Part shown: positions 23,949 through 31,367 of the stretch, one piece after another
Position numbering within the stretch: position 1 is the first letter of the stretch
Layout of the letters: every line of letters starts with the position of its first letter
From: a virus
Virus record (IMG/VR): IMGVR_UViG_3300047554_000581
Location: 1 to 41,740 of that record
Reading direction: 5' to 3' (one strand)
DNA: 41,740 bases
Position numbers and translations under genes: made by a program
Notes under the pieces: model-generated
What the model saw: the letters and a program-made list of their open reading frames with translations, nothing else
What the model was told of the DNA's origin: nothing
Database searches by the model: none

Positions 23949-23977
23949 GCTAGGTTCAGAATAGTTCCTCACCTAGC
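23949..23977 (-). terminator. Hairpin in leftward operon
   Basis: GCTAGGT and ACCTAGC form a perfect 7-bp stem with a 15-base loop. On the minus strand it follows the DUF669-like gene stop and is trailed by AATATTTACAC, not a clear T run. It may attenuate transcription or protect the upstream mRNA. A GTGTAAAGAAGTGTAAA direct repeat lies next to it. Confidence 0.4.
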
Positions 23978-23984
23978 TTAATAG

Positions 23985-24608
23985 TTAGAATTGAGGATGC
24001 CCGCTCATTTGTGCGTAATCATCATACCCACCACCAAAGCCACCACCATTAGCGCCGTCAGACTTGGCTTTACGCTCATCTTTGTCTTTATATGATGCGG
24101 TCATGCGGTCAATTGTTTGCGCTGGCGTATTTCCGATAATCTCGCGCATTGTTTTTTTATCGACTGGGTTGAATGGTACTGATAGCTCAAAACCATAACT
24201 GTCTTCGCCAGTTGACTTGCTGGTTAATTTCTTTTGCAGAAACATCCCGACCTTCTTTCCGGTTAGCTCTGGGCATATCCATGACTCACCAGCTTTAACT
24301 GCCGTCATGCGATCCACTCGCAGAAGCCCCATAAGTGCATTTAACACGCTTTGGCCGCCTGTGATTGGCTCGCCTATGCCGCCTTGTGTTGCTGGCGCCT
24401 TGGCGTAATATACGCTGATATAATTAGCCTTCAGACCATCTTCTGTTTTAACTGAAAATTCGATACCGGCTGATTTTGTTTTTGCGGTAACAAATTTCGC
24501 TTCAGTAATTTCAACCACATAAGCGCCGCCTTGTGATAGAAATTCACCGCCGCCAGCCTTTGCTGCTGACTCTTGGTTGTACTGTAAAATTACCATTGGT
24601 TGTGTCAT
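23985..24608 (-). CDS. DUF669-like protein (putative ssDNA-binding/annealing partner)
   Basis: 207 residues. The body has the beta-rich look of DUF669 phage proteins. The last about 40 residues are Gly-rich and acidic (GGGFGGGYDDYAQMSGHPQF), like the tail of single-strand-binding proteins. The gene starts three bases after the AAA NTPase gene, a pairing frequent in phage recombination modules. A role in coating ssDNA for replication or recombination is inference. Confidence 0.55.
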   Translation of the reverse strand: MTQPMVILQYNQESAAKAGGGEFLSQGGAYVVEITEAKFVTAKTKSAGIEFSVKTEDGLKANYISVYYAKAPATQGGIGEPITGGQSVLNALMGLLRVDRMTAVKAGESWICPELTGKKVGMFLQKKLTSKSTGEDSYGFELSVPFNPVDKKTMREIIGNTPAQTIDRMTASYKDKDERKAKSDGANGGGFGGGYDDYAQMSGHPQF

Positions 24609-24611
24609 GGA

Positions 24612-25274
24612 TTATGCCTCTTGATAGTAGGATTTAATGGTTTGTGTAACGGTTAATAAATCGTTGTCGATAGTTTCCGATTCAAACATCCCCATTGGTG
24701 TTTTGATTGTGTCGTAGCCATCGTTTTGAGTTGTGAATAGATAATTTCCATCGCGCTTGACTGCCTTCATAACAATCGTGAACAGTCCTTCAATTGTGAT
24801 CTTTTCGTCAAGCAGTTTGCCGATAGTCTTGCACTTTGTTAATCCGCGATCATCGGTTTGCGTATGGGAAAGGACATAGACTATAACGTCATCAGGTGCG
24901 TTTTGAGCGGCCATAAAAATATCCCATGCCGCTCTAGCGATTTCGTTGTACTTTGCAAAAGCGGCATTGCCAGACTCTTTATCCAATACGCGACGCATGA
25001 ATTCATTGGCCATTGTGTATTGGAAGTCGTCAATGATGATTATCTTTTTGCCGACAGTAGGAAAGTAATTTATTGCGCGGCAAATATCAGCAGATTTATC
25101 GGTAACAATTAATGAGCCAGATAGTTTTTCACGATCCCATGATTTCCACTTATTGCGGAATGGTAGTGGCTTTTTAACTGCTTGAATCAGAATGCAATCG
25201 TCAGGATTTAGATTGCGCATTGAAGTTGACTTACCGTTACCGGATTCGCCAATAATTAAGACAGGTGTTCCCAT
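24612..25274 (-). CDS. AAA/RecA-fold NTPase (AAA_24, Sak4-like candidate)
   Basis: 220 residues. Walker A GESGNGKST (residues 8-16) and Walker B KIIIIDDFQY (about residues 76-85) are clear, with a sensor-like VYVLSHTQ near residue 129. The size and pairing with a DUF669-type gene fit the phage AAA_24/Sak4 group of minimal recombinase-like ATPases. ATG at 25274 has GAGGAT upstream. ATP binding is secure; recombinase function is inferred. Confidence 0.78.
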   Translation of the reverse strand: MGTPVLIIGESGNGKSTSMRNLNPDDCILIQAVKKPLPFRNKWKSWDREKLSGSLIVTDKSADICRAINYFPTVGKKIIIIDDFQYTMANEFMRRVLDKESGNAAFAKYNEIARAAWDIFMAAQNAPDDVIVYVLSHTQTDDRGLTKCKTIGKLLDEKITIEGLFTIVMKAVKRDGNYLFTTQNDGYDTIKTPMGMFESETIDNDLLTVTQTIKSYYQEA

Positions 25275-25341
25275 GTTTGTATCCTCATTTGTTGGTGTAT
25301 GTTCGCGTATTTTTAAATGATGGCACCAATTAAGATGCCGG

Positions 25342-26385
25342 TCAATAATTGATAGTTACGTTATCGATTTTTGATTGTGCAATTGCCAAAACAATAGCCT
25401 TGGCCACTTCTTCAGATAGCCCGCAATTTGCCATTAAAGCCTCTTTTGCCTCTTTGCGTTTTTGACCTACGTGTGCGCGATTTTTCTCAAGCTCTCGCTG
25501 TTGTCGTTCAGCTTCAAGGCGCTCATTCTCGATGCGCTTGCGCTCTGCCTCTATAGCTTCTTGCTTTTCACGTTCTGCGCGTTCCTGTGCTGCTTTGGCG
25601 GCGGCTTCGGCATCTGCCTTGGCTTTGGCTGCTGCGCGTTCTGCTTCTTGTTGCTGGCGTATTGCAGCGGCCTCAGCTTCGGCCTTCTCGCGCTTGGCTC
25701 GCTCAACTTCAGCAGCTGCGGCTTGCTCGGCTGCAATACGGGCATTTTCGGCAGCTTCTTTGGCAATTTGTTCTTCGCGCTCTTTCTGTGCTTTTGCAGC
25801 CAATTCAGCATCGATGATAGCCTGCTTGGCGGCGGCTTCTTTTTCGCGTAGATAATCTGCATACATAAACACAGCCAGCTCATGATCGCGGTCAACCTGT
25901 TCTTGCAATTCACGCGCTGCAATTTCGGCAAGGCGCTTTTCTTCTTCGGCTTTAATTTGCGCTTCGTAGTCATCAGCAGGCTTGCGAACATCGTCGCGCC
26001 ACTCATCAAGCAATTCGCGTATTCTTTTTCGCTCGGCATCAACTTTTTTTGGAGTGTCTTTTAGCTCATCAACAAGCTCCTTGCCCATAGCATCCAGAGC
26101 GGTTTTAAAGCTGGCAATTTTTCTTGCCATTGATCGATATTGAGCGCGACCTTTTTCGGTATCCAGCGGCGGCGGATTAGCTTTAAATTCAGCTATCTTA
26201 TCCTTAACCGAATCAAGGTAAGGATCAAGACCAAGTGGCCTAGAGTAAACTGCTAGAGCTGTTTCAGGTGGAGGCAATAAGGCAAGGCCTCCCATTGAAT
26301 CCTCAAGTGTTTGCTCATCAATTTCACCATCACGAAACATCTTGTGTAGTGCCCGAGATTCATCGCTAATGTTAGACTTTTTCAT
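25342..26385 (-). CDS. Long coiled-coil protein of the recombination region
   Basis: 347 residues from ATG 26385, which overlaps the upstream stop by one base (TGATG). After a globular N-terminal part (about residues 1-130), residues about 140-305 form an unbroken Ala/Glu/Lys/Arg coiled coil (EREEQIAKEAAENARIAAE and similar). A short conserved C terminus follows (ANCGLSEEVAKAIVLAIAQSKIDNVTINY). Coil-containing proteins with this C terminus are common beside phage recombination genes. Function unknown. Confidence 0.65.
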   Translation of the reverse strand: MKKSNISDESRALHKMFRDGEIDEQTLEDSMGGLALLPPPETALAVYSRPLGLDPYLDSVKDKIAEFKANPPPLDTEKGRAQYRSMARKIASFKTALDAMGKELVDELKDTPKKVDAERKRIRELLDEWRDDVRKPADDYEAQIKAEEEKRLAEIAARELQEQVDRDHELAVFMYADYLREKEAAAKQAIIDAELAAKAQKEREEQIAKEAAENARIAAEQAAAAEVERAKREKAEAEAAAIRQQQEAERAAAKAKADAEAAAKAAQERAEREKQEAIEAERKRIENERLEAERQQRELEKNRAHVGQKRKEAKEALMANCGLSEEVAKAIVLAIAQSKIDNVTINY

Positions 26386-26564
26386 CAATTAAACCCATGT
26401 GATTGTTGTGCCTCTATGGCGTATTGCGCAGCATAGCCCGCGCTGTAGTCGTCAGATTTATCCATGCTATGTGGATTACCATTTTTGCAGTCTTCTACCC
26501 CTAGCTTAAACTCAACAAGGTCATAGTCCTGTGCTGCTCTTGCAAGATTCGCTGATTCACTCAT
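26385..26564 (-). CDS. Small RMF-like hypothetical protein
   Basis: 59 residues from ATG 26564, which overlaps the upstream stop. The pattern FKLGVEDCKNGNPH...DDYSAGYAAQYAIEAQ has the Gly-x3-x3-Gly then aromatic-Gly-Tyr layout of ribosome-modulation-factor-like small proteins, but without the CPY motif. The match is weak. The upstream gene's stop lies inside its first codons, so the two are translationally coupled. Confidence 0.45.
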   Translation of the reverse strand: MSESANLARAAQDYDLVEFKLGVEDCKNGNPHSMDKSDDYSAGYAAQYAIEAQQSHGFN

Positions 26565-26733
26565 CACTTCCACCTCTTACCCACCTGTTAATTTTTAAAT
26601 CTATCTCTATTTGAACTGTTGTTGCCATTCGCTCGGAGTAAAATCGCTGTCCGTCTGTTGTTTGCCACATTCCGTTTTTATGCTCTAGTTTCATTTTTGC
26701 GTTTTCGGCAATTTGCTCCTGTACTGTTTTCAT
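26557..26733 (-). CDS. Small hypothetical protein
   Basis: 58 residues, ATG at 26733 with GGGATAAG just upstream, overlapping the next gene by eight bases. Basic N-terminal half (EQIAENAKMKLEHKNGMWQTTDGQRFY) and a beta-like middle. No membrane segment or known motif. The call rests on ribosome site and operon overlap. Confidence 0.55.
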   Translation of the reverse strand: MKTVQEQIAENAKMKLEHKNGMWQTTDGQRFYSERMATTVQIEIDLKINRWVRGGSDE

Positions 26734-26771
26734 CTTATCCCACTGTGCCGCACTGGGCGGCTATTTAATTG

Positions 26772-26982
<211 letters not shown>

Positions 26983-26999
<17 letters not shown>

Positions 27000-27366
27000 T
27001 TGCGGCCTCCTCAATGCTTTTAATTGCATCATCACTGCACGGAATTAATTCGATCGCATCTAGCCAAATAGAATCAACTGGCGCGCAAACTTTTGATCCT
27101 GACGGATCGATGCCAAATTTTGCAACAGCACTAAGGCTGATAGATTCCTTTGCTTTCCATTGCCACAAACGGCGAGAATTTTTAACAATTACTTCGCTGC
27201 CAGATTTTTCTGCAATCTCACCGTAATGAACGCCAGCGGCGTAAGTACGAATAATGCACTTCTTGCCAATCAATGAGCTTGCTAGCGGCGATGCAGTTAC
27301 GCCGCTAGCCATTGCCTGTATCTGCTTAATTTGCCCTAGCGTTAAATCATCAATATTAAATGTCAT
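26983..27366 (-). CDS. DUF6948-like small phage protein
   Basis: 127 residues from ATG 27366 (GGAG seven bases upstream; the upstream in-frame start lacks one). The central part GKKCIIRTYAAGVHYGEIAEKSGSEVIVKNSRRLWQWKA, then SVCAPVD-like KVCAPVDSIWLDAIELIPCSDDAIKSIE, is a conserved phage family with an Sm/SH3-like look and unknown role. It is the first gene of the leftward operon, and its end contains the ribosome site of the dipeptide-repeat gene. Confidence 0.7.
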
Positions 27367-27404
27367 GAGTAACTCCGTTTGATTTATACCGCACCATTGC
27401 GGCA

Positions 27405-27521
27405 TGTGCTCATTATCGTCCTATAGCTTAATTATTGATACGCTCAGAAGTGTAAAGATAAGTAAAGATCACCATTCGTTATAAAATCAGGGTTATATTA
27501 ACCTCACCAAAAGGGGGAACT
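27405..27521. promoter_or_regulatory. Divergent control region of leftward and rightward early operons
   Basis: The genes on either side read away from this stretch, so at least two promoters must lie here. It contains a direct repeat GTAAAGAT-AA-GTAAAGAT (about 27453-27470) within the AAGTGTAAAG motif that recurs in other intergenic regions. A palindrome CCGC-ACCATT-GCGG lies just left (27389-27402). TTGATA (27435-27440) and TATAAA are present, but no pair of boxes has good spacing. No repressor gene is recognised nearby. Confidence 0.55.
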
Positions 27522-27770
27522 ATGAAGATTGAAAAGCTGGTAGAAATGTACGCAAAAGAGTTCGAAGAAGGCGGTAATAAAACGTGCTTGCATCACGAAA
27601 AACGACAGACTCATGGGGAGTTGTGTTCGCGTTGTTTGCGGGATGTGCTGTTGGTTTTAGGTGTTAGCGATGCGACTCTACGAATCGCAGAAAAAACATT
27701 TAAGAAGCCGAAAAGCACGGTTGTCTATAAAGAGACAGTGGCATTAATTAAAAATGAGATACGGATATGA
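27522..27770 (+). CDS. Small zinc-binding-like protein, first rightward early gene
   Basis: 82 residues with a strong ribosome site (AAGGGGGAA) before the ATG. Cys/His residues in TCLHHEKRQTHGELCSRCLRDVL could form a zinc site; the rest is helical and basic. As the first gene of the operon it may act early on host or phage regulation, but no family is recognised. Confidence 0.6.
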   Translation: MKIEKLVEMYAKEFEEGGNKTCLHHEKRQTHGELCSRCLRDVLLVLGVSDATLRIAEKTFKKPKSTVVYKETVALIKNEIRI

Positions 27771-27961
27771 CAATCAAAAAACAGTTAGAAAAACTCGGTT
27801 ATTACGTCGAAGAAGTGCGCGACCGAACCACTGGGTTGTTTATGGGTATCACGGTTTTTAGCGATGGTAAAAAAGTGCACTCAGGCGAATGCTGCACAAT
27901 TGAGCAGTGCGTAAGATTAATCGAAAGTAAAAAAATGGGGATGAAAAATGGCAAAGCGTAA
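27767..27961 (+). CDS. Small hypothetical protein
   Basis: 64 residues, ATGA overlap with the previous gene. Mixed alpha/beta pattern (KLGYYVEEVRDRTTGLFMGITVFSDGKKVHSGECCTIEQCVRLIESKK) with two adjacent Cys. No known motif. Its end overlaps the next gene by 14 bases. Confidence 0.55.
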   Translation: MTIKKQLEKLGYYVEEVRDRTTGLFMGITVFSDGKKVHSGECCTIEQCVRLIESKKMGMKNGKA

Positions 27962-28166
27962 ATGTAAATTGAGACACCTTGAGACTGGCGAGGAAGTTAT
28001 GGGGATGATGGACGATGATCGCGCTTACCTTGCCAATGGCTTCGTAGCCAATTGTCAGTACTGGGAAATAGTAGATCCATTTTCTAATTATTTTCGCTGG
28101 TTTCTGACAATCGCTACACTTATTGGAGCTGTGTTCGTGGGCTTTATTTTCTGGGGTGAGCAATGA
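27948..28166 (+). CDS. Small protein with C-terminal membrane anchor
   Basis: 72 residues. A soluble N-terminal part with KCKLRHLETGEEVMGMMDDD is followed by one membrane segment at the C terminus (FLTIATLIGAVFVGFIFWG). This tail-anchor layout suggests inner membrane location. Coupled to both neighbours by overlaps. No family recognised. Confidence 0.58.
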   Translation: MAKRKCKLRHLETGEEVMGMMDDDRAYLANGFVANCQYWEIVDPFSNYFRWFLTIATLIGAVFVGFIFWGEQ

Positions 28167-28366
28167 TTTTATTCATGGTGTTTTTGAATATTTTATTGCC
28201 AGTGATCGGCTACGGCATAGCTGGCAAAGAAAGCCTGATATTCATGCTTTTTTTGCTGTTTTTTGTTGATTGCTTAGCTGTTTGCGAAATAATAGCAAAC
28301 AGAAAAAAACCTACTCAACAATATGGCAGGAATGCTAACCACTACTTATTTACTGACAAGGAATAA
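28163..28366 (+). CDS. Small membrane protein
   Basis: 67 residues with two hydrophobic segments (FMVFLNILLPVIGYGIAG and LIFMLFLLFFVDCLAVCEIIA) and a polar C terminus. Starts on an ATGA overlap with the previous gene. Together with its neighbours it forms a run of very small, partly membrane-bound early proteins. Function unknown. Confidence 0.55.
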   Translation: MILFMVFLNILLPVIGYGIAGKESLIFMLFLLFFVDCLAVCEIIANRKKPTQQYGRNANHYLFTDKE

Positions 28367-28368
28367 TC

Positions 28369-28566
28369 ATGGATAGCTCTAAGTGCGATTTAAATGTATT
28401 TGAAAATGGCAAATCTCTTGGCTTTTTTGATATGACAAAACTAGAGGCAGAGGCGTTTTGCCGTAGAAAAACAGAAGAAACAGGGTTAACACATGACTGG
28501 CATTATTTCGCTGGTCGAGTCCACGTACTTTATTTAGATGGAGCAAATAATGGAACTACTAACTGA
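28369..28566 (+). CDS. Small hypothetical protein
   Basis: 65 residues, soluble, with KCDLNVFENGKSLGFFDMTKLEAEAFCRRKTEETGLTHDWHYFAGRVHVLYLD. The strand-helix-strand order and the AEAFCRRK helix resemble small phage proteins of unknown role. A ribosome site (AAGGAA) lies six to seven bases before the ATG. It overlaps the next start. Confidence 0.55.
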   Translation: MDSSKCDLNVFENGKSLGFFDMTKLEAEAFCRRKTEETGLTHDWHYFAGRVHVLYLDGANNGTTN

Positions 28567-28711
28567 CATTTTGGCGATATTTGGTTGGGGTTTGTTTGGA
28601 ATATTTGCTGCTGGATTTTCGAGGATAAAAGATACGGAAACGCAGCTCGGGATGGAGTTTTTCGGATTTGTGTCCTGCGGCCTGATCGCCGCCTCTCTGG
28701 TGCTGGGGTGA
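28550..28711 (+). CDS. Small membrane protein
   Basis: 53 residues from ATG 28550, inside the end of the previous gene (GGAG upstream). Two hydrophobic segments (ILAIFGWGLFGIFAAGF and FFGFVSCGLIAASLVLG) are joined by a charged turn (SRIKDTETQLGME). The architecture resembles a small holin-like or antiholin-like protein, but its early-operon location argues for another role. No family recognised. Confidence 0.5.
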   Translation: MELLTDILAIFGWGLFGIFAAGFSRIKDTETQLGMEFFGFVSCGLIAASLVLG

Positions 28712-28714
28712 TAT

Positions 28715-28849
28715 ATGAATATCCATAAACGAATGAAAAATAAAACAAAAAGGTATTACGGTGATTTTATTTTACTTGTTTTTGATAGAAAAACACGCGA
28801 AAAAAAAGAATATTTACGTAAAATTCAAAAATACAGGATTAAGAAATGA
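28715..28849 (+). CDS. Very small basic protein
   Basis: 44 residues, strongly Lys/Arg-rich (KRMKNKTKRYYGD, then RKTREKKEYLRKIQKYRIKK), with a hydrophobic centre (FILLVF). Possibly nucleic-acid-binding by charge alone. It lies four bases after the previous stop and overlaps the next start (ATGA). The coding call is moderate because of its size and weak ribosome site. Confidence 0.45.
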   Translation: MNIHKRMKNKTKRYYGDFILLVFDRKTREKKEYLRKIQKYRIKK

Positions 28850-29220
28850 CACGAGGAACAATCAAAGCAGCGGAGAGAATCCGCAATAACACGTACGACG
28901 ATAAAGTGCGCGGGATGTTTCCTACTTGGACTGCTAAAGTAAAATGGCTTATCGAGCATCACGCCAATATGAGTGCAATGGTAGCAGCCTGTGAGCTTAG
29001 GCAGATATTCCAGCCGATAGACGACGATGCCAAAAAAGCAGGCAATGTGCTGCTAGATGTTGGCTTACCGTGGCCTGTGGTCGGCATATATAACGCTGAA
29101 TCTCAAGAGTGGTCTTACGCCGATATGCAAGCCGAACAAATAGACGGCGAGTATTATTACTACTACGAAACTGAGCACGAAAAGAACCCGCGTGGGTATA
29201 TGCCGATGCCTGTGATTTAG
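28846..29220 (+). CDS. Hypothetical protein
   Basis: 124 residues. Helical N-terminal half, then an aromatic/acidic C-terminal half (GEYYYYYETEHEKNPRGYMPMPVI). Good ribosome site (AGGATTAAGAA region) within the preceding gene. No known motif. The stretch 29221-29259 to the next gene is short and has an ordinary leader. Confidence 0.55.
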   Translation: MTRGTIKAAERIRNNTYDDKVRGMFPTWTAKVKWLIEHHANMSAMVAACELRQIFQPIDDDAKKAGNVLLDVGLPWPVVGIYNAESQEWSYADMQAEQIDGEYYYYYETEHEKNPRGYMPMPVI

Positions 29221-29259
29221 TGGTGCTAATGGTTTTACTTTCAAATTGAGGTTTATATT

Positions 29260-29604
29260 ATGTTTTCACTGGGAATGATAGTTGGTGCATTGTTTATTTT
29301 TGTATGCTCGATTTACGATAGAAAAAAGATTATATCGGAATATGAAAAAAAATTAATTCCCGTAAATGCCGAAGATGTTTGTGAAAAATTAAGCATTCTT
29401 GAAAAAGATAGAAAGATATGCACAAAAGCACCAGATATTTCACCAGTTACAGCGGAGCACTTAAATGCCTTGTATGTTCTTGACTCAAAAGTTAGTTCCG
29501 CAATTAATGAGGCTAAAGAGGCTAGATTGCCTGTAGGGTTGCTAGTTTCAATTTTACATGCGCACTCAACTACTGAAACTATTGCAATGATAAATATTGA
29601 GTGA
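29260..29604 (+). CDS. Membrane-anchored hypothetical protein
   Basis: 114 residues. An N-terminal hydrophobic segment (LGMIVGALFIFVCSIY, residues about 3-19) is followed by a charged helical domain. The layout is like an i-spanin or membrane-tethered coil, but no coiled-coil heptads are strong and it lies in the early region. Ribosome site GAGG upstream. Function unknown. Confidence 0.55.
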   Translation: MFSLGMIVGALFIFVCSIYDRKKIISEYEKKLIPVNAEDVCEKLSILEKDRKICTKAPDISPVTAEHLNALYVLDSKVSSAINEAKEARLPVGLLVSILHAHSTTETIAMINIE

Positions 29605-29658
29605 TATTGAAAGTAAACAAACTTCTAATCCAGTTATTGCTAACCATAAAGGTGATAT

Positions 29659-29802
29659 ATGAAAGTTTCAGATGCGTACCTATTAGGATGCGAAGCATTT
29701 TTAAGAGGTGATGATATATCACTTTGCCCTTACGATGAGTCAGACGCGCAAAGTGATGAATGGAAACATGGCTGGATGGATGAATACGTTGAATCTAAAT
29801 AA
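29659..29802 (+). CDS. Ribosome modulation factor-like protein
   Basis: 47 residues from ATG 29659 behind AAAGGTGA. The pattern LGCEAFLRGDDISLCPYDE...EWKHGWMDEY matches the RMF fold signature: Gly and Ala in the first helix, a CPY turn, then W-x2-GW. E. coli RMF binds 70S ribosomes and promotes 100S dimers in stationary phase. A phage copy could alter host ribosomes or act as a small regulator, which is inference. It is the last small gene before a promoter and structured RNA. Confidence 0.65.
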   Translation: MKVSDAYLLGCEAFLRGDDISLCPYDESDAQSDEWKHGWMDEYVESK

Positions 29803-29817
29803 AAATAGTTATTACCC

Positions 29818-29845
29818 TTGAAACCTAACCAGCATTTGCTATAAT
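29818..29845 (+). promoter_or_regulatory. Strong sigma70 promoter of structured RNA
   Basis: -35 TTGAAA (29818-29823), 16-base spacer, extended -10 TGC TATAAT (-10 at 29840-29845, perfect). The start would fall near 29852, exactly where the first helix of the downstream structured RNA begins. Confidence 0.85.
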
Positions 29846-29851
29846 CGAAAC

Positions 29852-30055
29852 TGTGCACCGCTGCCCATATCGCCCGATTACGGAAGTGGCGGTTGCACAT
29901 TTAACTAGACCGAAAGGTCGCCTCTTGTGGTGAGAGGTGTTACATACAAATTAAGAGGAAACCAGACCGTTTGTAAAAGCTGGCTTTCTTGTTCGTGGGT
30001 TTCTCTCCCGTGTGCGAACAAGGATCACCACCCAGCTTCTACAAACGGTTTTTTT
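29852..30055 (+). ncRNA. Candidate structured noncoding RNA 1
   Basis: About 204 nt between a consensus promoter and a T tract, with no credible open frame. Helices in order: GTGC-A-CCGC (29853-29861) with GCGG-TT-GCAC (29889-29898); GACC-GAAA-GGTC (29908-29919, GNRA tetraloop); CCTCT/AGAGG (29921-29937); then the long terminator stem 29966-30049. I do not recognise an Rfam family. It could be a free sRNA or a leader/attenuator for the helicase gene that starts 14 bases after the T run. Both are inference. Confidence 0.72.
29966..30055 (+). terminator. Long-stem terminator/attenuator before helicase
   Basis: ACCGTTTGTA (29966-29975) pairs with TACAAACGGT (30040-30049), AGCTGG (29978-29983) with CCAGCT (30032-30037), and CTTGTTCG (29988-29995) with CGAACAAG (30015-30022): 24 bp in one long hairpin. 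Seven T follow (30049-30055). It would block rightward transcription into the replication genes unless read through. Confidence 0.82.
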
Positions 30056-30068
30056 ATGGGTGAAATTT

Positions 30069-31367
30069 ATGATCAAGTACAGGGAATACCAATCAGCCGC
30101 AATTAGCGCGGCAATCAATGCAAAAAATGGCGTCTGTGTTCTTCCAACCGGATCAGGTAAGAGCGTGATATGCGCCGGTATTGTTGACTCATCTGATGGC
30201 GGCGTTTTAGTGCTGCAACCATCGCTTGAAATCCTTGAGTCAAATATTGCAAAAGCTGAATTGCTGGGCATTGATGCCGAAGTTTACAGTGCTTCAGCCG
30301 GTAAAAAAACCGTTGGCAAAGTAACCTATGCAACTATCGGCAGTATAATCAAAAAGCTTGATTTATTCAGCCACGTTGAGAGCGTTATTATCGATGAGTG
30401 CCATCTTGTTAACGCCAAGGGTGGCATGTATGAGCAGCTAATTACCGGACTATCGCCAAAACGCCTTATAGGCTTAACGGCCACACCATACCGACTTTCT
30501 ACAAACAGCTTCGGCGCGTCAATGAAAATTATTACGCGCACCCGCCCTAAGTTATTCGATAACATTTTGCACGTAACAAACCCATCTGAATTGGTGCAGG
30601 AAGGCTTTTTAATGGAGCCTGAATATATTGCCATAGCTCACGATGAATCAATGCTACGGCCAAACACAACCGGTGCAGAATTCACCGAGTCATCACAGAT
30701 AGCCTTTGCCAAGAAAAACAATATCAAGGCCGAAATAGTCGATCTTGTGGCGAGCACCAATCACAATCATTATTTGGTTTTTATTGATTCTGTTGATGAG
30801 TCAAAGGCAACTGTAGAGCTTTTGCTTTCCAGTGGTATTCCAGCCGCTGAAATTAACGCCTTGACACCAAAGAACGAGCGCCGCGAAAAGCTGCAAGGAT
30901 TCCGCGATGGATCAATTCAGGTTATGGTCAACGTGGGCACCCTGACAACCGGTTACGACTTCCCCGCACTTGACTGCATTATCGACGCCGCTGCAACCAT
31001 GAGCGCAGCGCTTCACTATCAAAAAATTGGCCGAGTGGTGCGCCCGTTTGCCGATAAGTCACCAGTTGTTTATTGCATGGCTGGCAATGTTCGCAGGCTT
31101 GGCAACCCTTTGCGCTACACCATGCTTAAAACGGCTTCTGGAAAGGGCTATGAGGTTTATTCTGATAAAGGCAGGGTAACCACTAGGATCATAACCGGAA
31201 AGCCGGAGCAGGACGAAATAATCGGCTTTGGTAAGCATTCCGGTAAACGCCTTGGCGATATCGATACCGGATATATCCAATGGGCAAGCGAAAACCTGAA
31301 AGGCGAAAACAAAAACCTTTTTTACGCTGAAAAGGTTCGCCGTGAATTATTTGGGGTGGCCGCATGA
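30069..31367 (+). CDS. DEAH-type superfamily 2 helicase
   Basis: 432 residues from ATG 30069 (GGTGA upstream; the frame is open further left but that part lies in the terminator stem). Motifs: Q-like MIKYREYQSAAI, Walker A LPTGSGKSV, motif II IIDECHLV (DECH), motif III GLTATPYR, then LTTGYDFPALDCII and QKIGRVVRP (motifs V and VI). A complete two-domain SF2 helicase with a short C-terminal extension (FGKHSGKRLGDI repeat-like). Likely role: unwinding during phage replication or recombination, as in UvsW- or RecG-like phage enzymes. Confidence 0.9.
   Translation: MIKYREYQSAAISAAINAKNGVCVLPTGSGKSVICAGIVDSSDGGVLVLQPSLEILESNIAKAELLGIDAEVYSASAGKKTVGKVTYATIGSIIKKLDLFSHVESVIIDECHLVNAKGGMYEQLITGLSPKRLIGLTATPYRLSTNSFGASMKIITRTRPKLFDNILHVTNPSELVQEGFLMEPEYIAIAHDESMLRPNTTGAEFTESSQIAFAKKNNIKAEIVDLVASTNHNHYLVFIDSVDESKATVELLLSSGIPAAEINALTPKNERREKLQGFRDGSIQVMVNVGTLTTGYDFPALDCIIDAAATMSAALHYQKIGRVVRPFADKSPVVYCMAGNVRRLGNPLRYTMLKTASGKGYEVYSDKGRVTTRIITGKPEQDEIIGFGKHSGKRLGDIDTGYIQWASENLKGENKNLFYAEKVRRELFGVAA

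Noticed and set aside
25462-25855. Plus-strand open frames over the coiled-coil gene
   Set aside because: They are antisense shadows of an Ala/Glu/Lys/Arg-rich coding region, with low-complexity Leu/Phe or Ala/Ser translations and no ribosome sites.
27405-27521. Lysogeny control region with CI/Cro
   Set aside because: No flanking gene has a recognisable helix-turn-helix repressor and no integrase is present; only a divergent promoter region is supported.
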